Origin: UBA668 sp039796575
GTDB taxonomy: Bacteria; Actinomycetota; Acidimicrobiia; Acidimicrobiales; Ilumatobacteraceae
NCBI GenBank assembly: GCA_039796575.1
Contig: JBDKJP010000061.1
Location: 1 to 64,000 of the forward strand
Length of the DNA stretch: 64,000 bases
Reading direction: 5' to 3'
The position numbers and the translations under genes are program-made. Below are positions 61,353 through 64,000 of the stretch, piece by piece; the first letter of the stretch is position 1; each line of letters starts with the position of its first letter. The notes beneath the pieces are model-generated. The model was given only the letters and a program-made list of their open reading frames with translations, was not told the DNA's origin and searched no databases.

Positions 61353-62684
61353 TTACGCGCGGCGGAAGGCGTGCAGGCGGTCGCCGACCTTGGCGCGCAG
61401 CTCGTGGTCGGTGACGCCGAGACCTTCCTCGGGCGACAGCGCGAGCACGCCGATCTTGCCCTCGTGCATGTTGTGGTGCACCTGGAACGCGGCCTCGCCG
61501 GTCTGCTCGAGGCTGAACACCTGGCTCATCACCGGGTGGATCATGCCCTTGCTGATGAGCCGGTTGGCCTCCCACGCCTCCTTGTAGTTGGCGAAGTGCG
61601 AACCGACGAGCTTCTTCAACCGCATCCAGAAGTGGCGGTTGTCGAACTCCATCATGAAGCCGCTGGTGGCCGCGCAGGTGACGACGGTGCCGCCACGCTT
61701 GGCCACGTACATCGACGCGGCGAACGTGCTGCGGCCCGGGTGCTCGAACACGATGTCGGGGTCTTCGCCGCACAGGTCGCGGATGTCCTTGCCCAGACGG
61801 CGCCACTCGCTCTCGTCGTGAGTGTGCTCGTCCTTCCAGAACTGGTAGCCGGCCGACGCACGGTCGATGATGTGCTCGACGCCCATGTTGCGCAGGATCT
61901 GCGCCTTCTCGGCGTTGCTCACCACGCAGACGGGGATGCCGCCGCCGTTGAGCACGTACTGGGTGGCGTAGGCGCCGATGCCGCCGGTGGCACCCCAGAT
62001 GAGGACGACGTCGCCCTGCTTCATCTGCGCACCGTTGCGCGACACGAGCATGCGGTAGCTGGTGCTGTTGCACAGCGCGTTGACCGCAGCCTCTTCCCAC
62101 GTGAGGTGGGCGGGCTTCGGCATCAGCTGGTTGGCCTTCACGACGGCCAGATCGGCGAGGCCGCCGAAGTTGGTCTCGTAGCCCCAGATGCGCTGGTTCG
62201 ACGCCATCATCGAGTCGTCGTGCGCGCTCTGGTCCTGGTCGTCGACGTGGTTGCAGTGCACCGTGACACGGTCGCCGGGCTTCCAGTTGCGCACCGCAGT
62301 GCCCACCTTCAGCACCACGCCCGAGGCGTCGCTGCCCACCACCTGGTAGGGCTGGTCGTGGCGCTTCGCCCACTCGCTCTCGCGGGCGAGGCGGGCCATC
62401 GGGCCAAACGTGCTGACCGGCTCGAAGATGCTCGACCACACCGTGTTGAAGTTGATGCTGCTCGCCATGACGGCGAGGTACACCTCGTCGGGCGCGAGCT
62501 CGGGCGTGGGCACCTCACCGACGTGCAGGCTCTTGCGCGGGTCCTTGTCCTTCGATGGCGTGCCCTGCCACATCTCCTGCTCGGACTTGAGCACGTGGAC
62601 GGCCCGATAGCTCTCGGGGATGGCGAGGTTGGCGAAGTCGTCGCTACTGGCGTCGGACTGGATGGCTTCGAGCACGTGCTGCAT
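61353..62684 (-). CDS. ccr: Crotonyl-CoA carboxylase/reductase
   Basis: 443 residues, medium-chain reductase family. Reductively carboxylates crotonyl-CoA to ethylmalonyl-CoA with NADPH and CO2. Motifs: SSINFNTVWSSIFEP, YQVVGSDASGVVL, RIWGYETNFGGLADL, VLIWGATGGIGAYA (NADPH) and FEHPGRSTFAASMYV; the ~40-residue N-terminal extension and EFDNRHFWMRLKKLVGSH are specific to this subgroup. Points to the ethylmalonyl-CoA pathway or extender-unit supply. Repeat copy E follows its stop. Confidence 0.93.
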   Translation of the reverse strand: MQHVLEAIQSDASSDDFANLAIPESYRAVHVLKSEQEMWQGTPSKDKDPRKSLHVGEVPTPELAPDEVYLAVMASSINFNTVWSSIFEPVSTFGPMARLARESEWAKRHDQPYQVVGSDASGVVLKVGTAVRNWKPGDRVTVHCNHVDDQDQSAHDDSMMASNQRIWGYETNFGGLADLAVVKANQLMPKPAHLTWEEAAVNALCNSTSYRMLVSRNGAQMKQGDVVLIWGATGGIGAYATQYVLNGGGIPVCVVSNAEKAQILRNMGVEHIIDRASAGYQFWKDEHTHDESEWRRLGKDIRDLCGEDPDIVFEHPGRSTFAASMYVAKRGGTVVTCAATSGFMMEFDNRHFWMRLKKLVGSHFANYKEAWEANRLISKGMIHPVMSQVFSLEQTGEAAFQVHHNMHEGKIGVLALSPEEGLGVTDHELRAKVGDRLHAFRRA

Positions 62685-62713
62685 CCTGCGAGGTTACTGA
62701 CGGGTAGCCGGGC

Positions 62714-62728
62714 GGGTCGAACCGACCC
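62714..62728. promoter_or_regulatory. Inverted repeat in ccr/cyclophilin divergent promoter
   Basis: GGGTCG-AAC-CGACCC, perfect 6-base arms, 29 bp upstream of the ccr start and 26 bp upstream of the cyclophilin start. Possible operator; regulator unknown. Confidence 0.4.
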
Positions 62729-62754
62729 CCATCATCCCCTGGTGGCGTGGCAGC

Positions 62755-63447
62755 ATGTCCGCCGTGAACCGAACCCCCCGCCTGCTCATCCTCCTCGGCG
62801 CGGCCGCACTCACCCTCGCGGCGTGCGGCGACGACAGCACCACCTCCGACGCCGGCAGCGACGGCTCGGCCGCCGCAACGGTCGAGCTGCCCGAGGGCTG
62901 CGCGAACCCCGACGGCAGCTCGCCGAAGACCCAGACGTTCGCGGCCCTCCCGCCCACCTGCATCGAGGAGGGGAAGACCTACACGGCCACCATCGAGACG
63001 ACGAAGGGCACGCTGCACGTCACGCTGCGCAACGACATCGCGCCGGTCACGGTGAACAGCTTCGTGAACCTCGCCCGGTTCCACTACTTCGACGGCACCA
63101 CCTGCCACCGTGCCATCCAGGGCTTCGTGGTGCAGTGCGGCGACCCGACGGCCACGGGCACCGGCGGCCCTGGCTACGACATCCCCGACGAGTTCGACAA
63201 GATCGAGCCGTACCAGATCGGTTCGATGGCGATGGCCAACACCGGTCAGCCGAACACCGGCGGCAGCCAGTTCTTCATCATCACCGGTCCCAACGGTGCG
63301 TCGCTGCCGCCGCAGTACACGCTGTTCGGTCAGGTCATCGAGGACGACATGGGCGTGATCGAGGCGCTCGACGCGATCTCGAACCCGAACGACGGCCCGC
63401 CGCTCGAGCCGATCGACATCACCAGCGTCACGATCACCGAGAACTGA
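62755..63447 (+). CDS. Lipoprotein peptidyl-prolyl cis-trans isomerase (cyclophilin)
   Basis: 230 residues from ATG 62755 (GTG 62764 possible). Leader ending LTLAAC gives lipidation at Cys24; a short Ser/Asp-rich spacer, then a cyclophilin domain (about 70-228): FVNLARFHYFDGTTCHRAIQ, GFVVQCGDPTATG, GSMAMANTGQPNTGGSQFFI and YTLFGQVIEDDMGVIEAL. Speeds proline isomerisation in exported proteins. The usual VQGGD is VQCGD here. Confidence 0.93.
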   Translation: MSAVNRTPRLLILLGAAALTLAACGDDSTTSDAGSDGSAAATVELPEGCANPDGSSPKTQTFAALPPTCIEEGKTYTATIETTKGTLHVTLRNDIAPVTVNSFVNLARFHYFDGTTCHRAIQGFVVQCGDPTATGTGGPGYDIPDEFDKIEPYQIGSMAMANTGQPNTGGSQFFIITGPNGASLPPQYTLFGQVIEDDMGVIEALDAISNPNDGPPLEPIDITSVTITEN

Positions 63448-63470
63448 TCAACGCGCGCTGATCACACGCG

Positions 63471-64000
63471 CTAGATGAGCGCGTCGTCGAGCGGGATCTG
63501 CCGCGCCTCGCTGTAGGCGAGCACCCCAAGGGCCACCACCACGACACCCATCGACACCGCCTGCGCGAGCGACACCGTCTCGCCGAGGAACACCCACGCC
63601 GCGATGGTGGCGCCCACCGGCTCGGCCTGGATGAGCACCGAGCTCACCGACGAGTCGACACGTGGCTGCGCCCAGGTGAGCAGGCCGTGGCCGAGGATGC
63701 CCGGGCCGGCGGCGAGCAGCAGCACCCACACCCAGTCGGTGCCCTGCATCTCGCCGAGGTCGGGCCGCACGATCACCGCGATCACGCTCACCGTGAGCGC
63801 ACCGAAGAACGACAGCGCCCACATCAACCGCACGGTCTCCACGTCGTCGCGCACGCGCTTGTTGACGAGCAGGTACACCACCCAGATGAGCAGCGAGGCG
63901 ACGGCCCACACGTAGCCGACCACCGTGTTGGTGCCGTCCTCGCTCGCCGGCACGGTGAGCACGGCGGCCACCACGCCACCGGTGGCGGCCAGCGCGCAAA
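63471..64000 (-). CDS. EamA/DMT-family transporter (5' end outside window)
   Basis: The frame is open through the right edge; the visible part is the C-terminal ~175 residues with five helices of the second EamA repeat (YVWAVASLLIWVVYLLVNKR, LMWALSFFGALTVSVIAV, PVGATIAAWVFLGETVSLAQ). A start at GTG 63974 would give a half-size protein, so a true start beyond 64000 is more likely. Substrate unknown. Confidence 0.85.
   Translation of the reverse strand, partial: CALAATGGVVAAVLTVPASEDGTNTVVGYVWAVASLLIWVVYLLVNKRVRDDVETVRLMWALSFFGALTVSVIAVIVRPDLGEMQGTDWVWVLLLAAGPGILGHGLLTWAQPRVDSSVSSVLIQAEPVGATIAAWVFLGETVSLAQAVSMGVVVVALGVLAYSEARQIPLDDALI

Overview
The window is 64 kb of very GC-rich bacterial DNA, roughly 70% G+C by eye. 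Genes are tightly packed and many overlap by ATGA or GTGA. Several features point to an actinobacterium, most likely class Acidimicrobiia; that placement is inferred, since no rRNA is present. They are a mycobacterial-style short ClpB, a HAIR-like heat-shock operator, DevR/DosR-like boxes, leaderless genes, a Tad cluster with a LysM/BTAD protein, and crotonyl-CoA carboxylase/reductase plus methylmalonyl-CoA epimerase. No insertion sequence, prophage or CRISPR array was seen.

Layout. 1-1176: two secreted proteins. 1296-3830: clpB with its operator. 3900-6048: a ferritin-like protein, a Phd/Doc-type toxin-antitoxin pair behind a perfect palindrome, and a DJ-1 protein. 6107-8567: an EthA-like Baeyer-Villiger monooxygenase divergent from an SRPBCC protein. 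8551-11527: CapA-like protein and a DrrAB-type exporter. 11619-14531: a 970-residue fusion of Nfn/Sud-type small and large subunits to a rubredoxin-like and ferritin-like (rubrerythrin) tail. 14532-15839: repeats and two small genes behind duplicated promoters. 15899-21580: D-aminoacylase, LtrA, a HisD paralog and an amidase. 21645-26002: purA-purB, TesB and pyrE. 26067-31129: D-lactate-type dehydrogenase, LarA-like protein, pectinacetylesterase-like lipoprotein and ferredoxin reductase. 31236-31311: tRNA-Thr.

31316-40522 is an eleven-gene Tad (Flp pilus) operon read leftwards: peptidase, CpaB-like, TadZ-like, TadA, TadB, TadC, four small membrane-anchored proteins and a LysM/BTAD protein. 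40664-43696 holds two cell-wall proteins around tRNA-Ser, followed by tRNA-Arg. 43899-44428 looks like a deletion scar joining a doxX remnant to a marR-like gene. 45662-48472 carries a metal-rich exported protein, ApbE and a ferric-reductase-like membrane protein. 48462-56390 is a type IV pilus locus: PilD-like peptidase, PilT, a major pilin and three accessory pilins, one of which carries a von Willebrand A module with a long tandem-repeat insert. 56606-64000 holds a coiled-coil protein, an RlmI-like methyltransferase, methylmalonyl-CoA epimerase, an ECF sigma/anti-sigma pair, ccr, a cyclophilin lipoprotein and part of an EamA transporter.

Cross-cutting signals. An ~80-bp repeat with a long hairpin sits just 3' of five unrelated genes, always in the sense direction. 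A TANNNT box lies 6-7 nt before several ATG/GTG codons, suggesting leaderless transcripts. A GGGACCAAAGTCCC-type DevR/DosR-like box lies in three divergent promoter regions, including those of the fusion flavoprotein and the Tad operon. The most unusual items are the VWA-bearing pilin, the Nfn-rubrerythrin fusion, the dispersed 3'-end repeat, and a Doc-like toxin that has lost its catalytic histidine.
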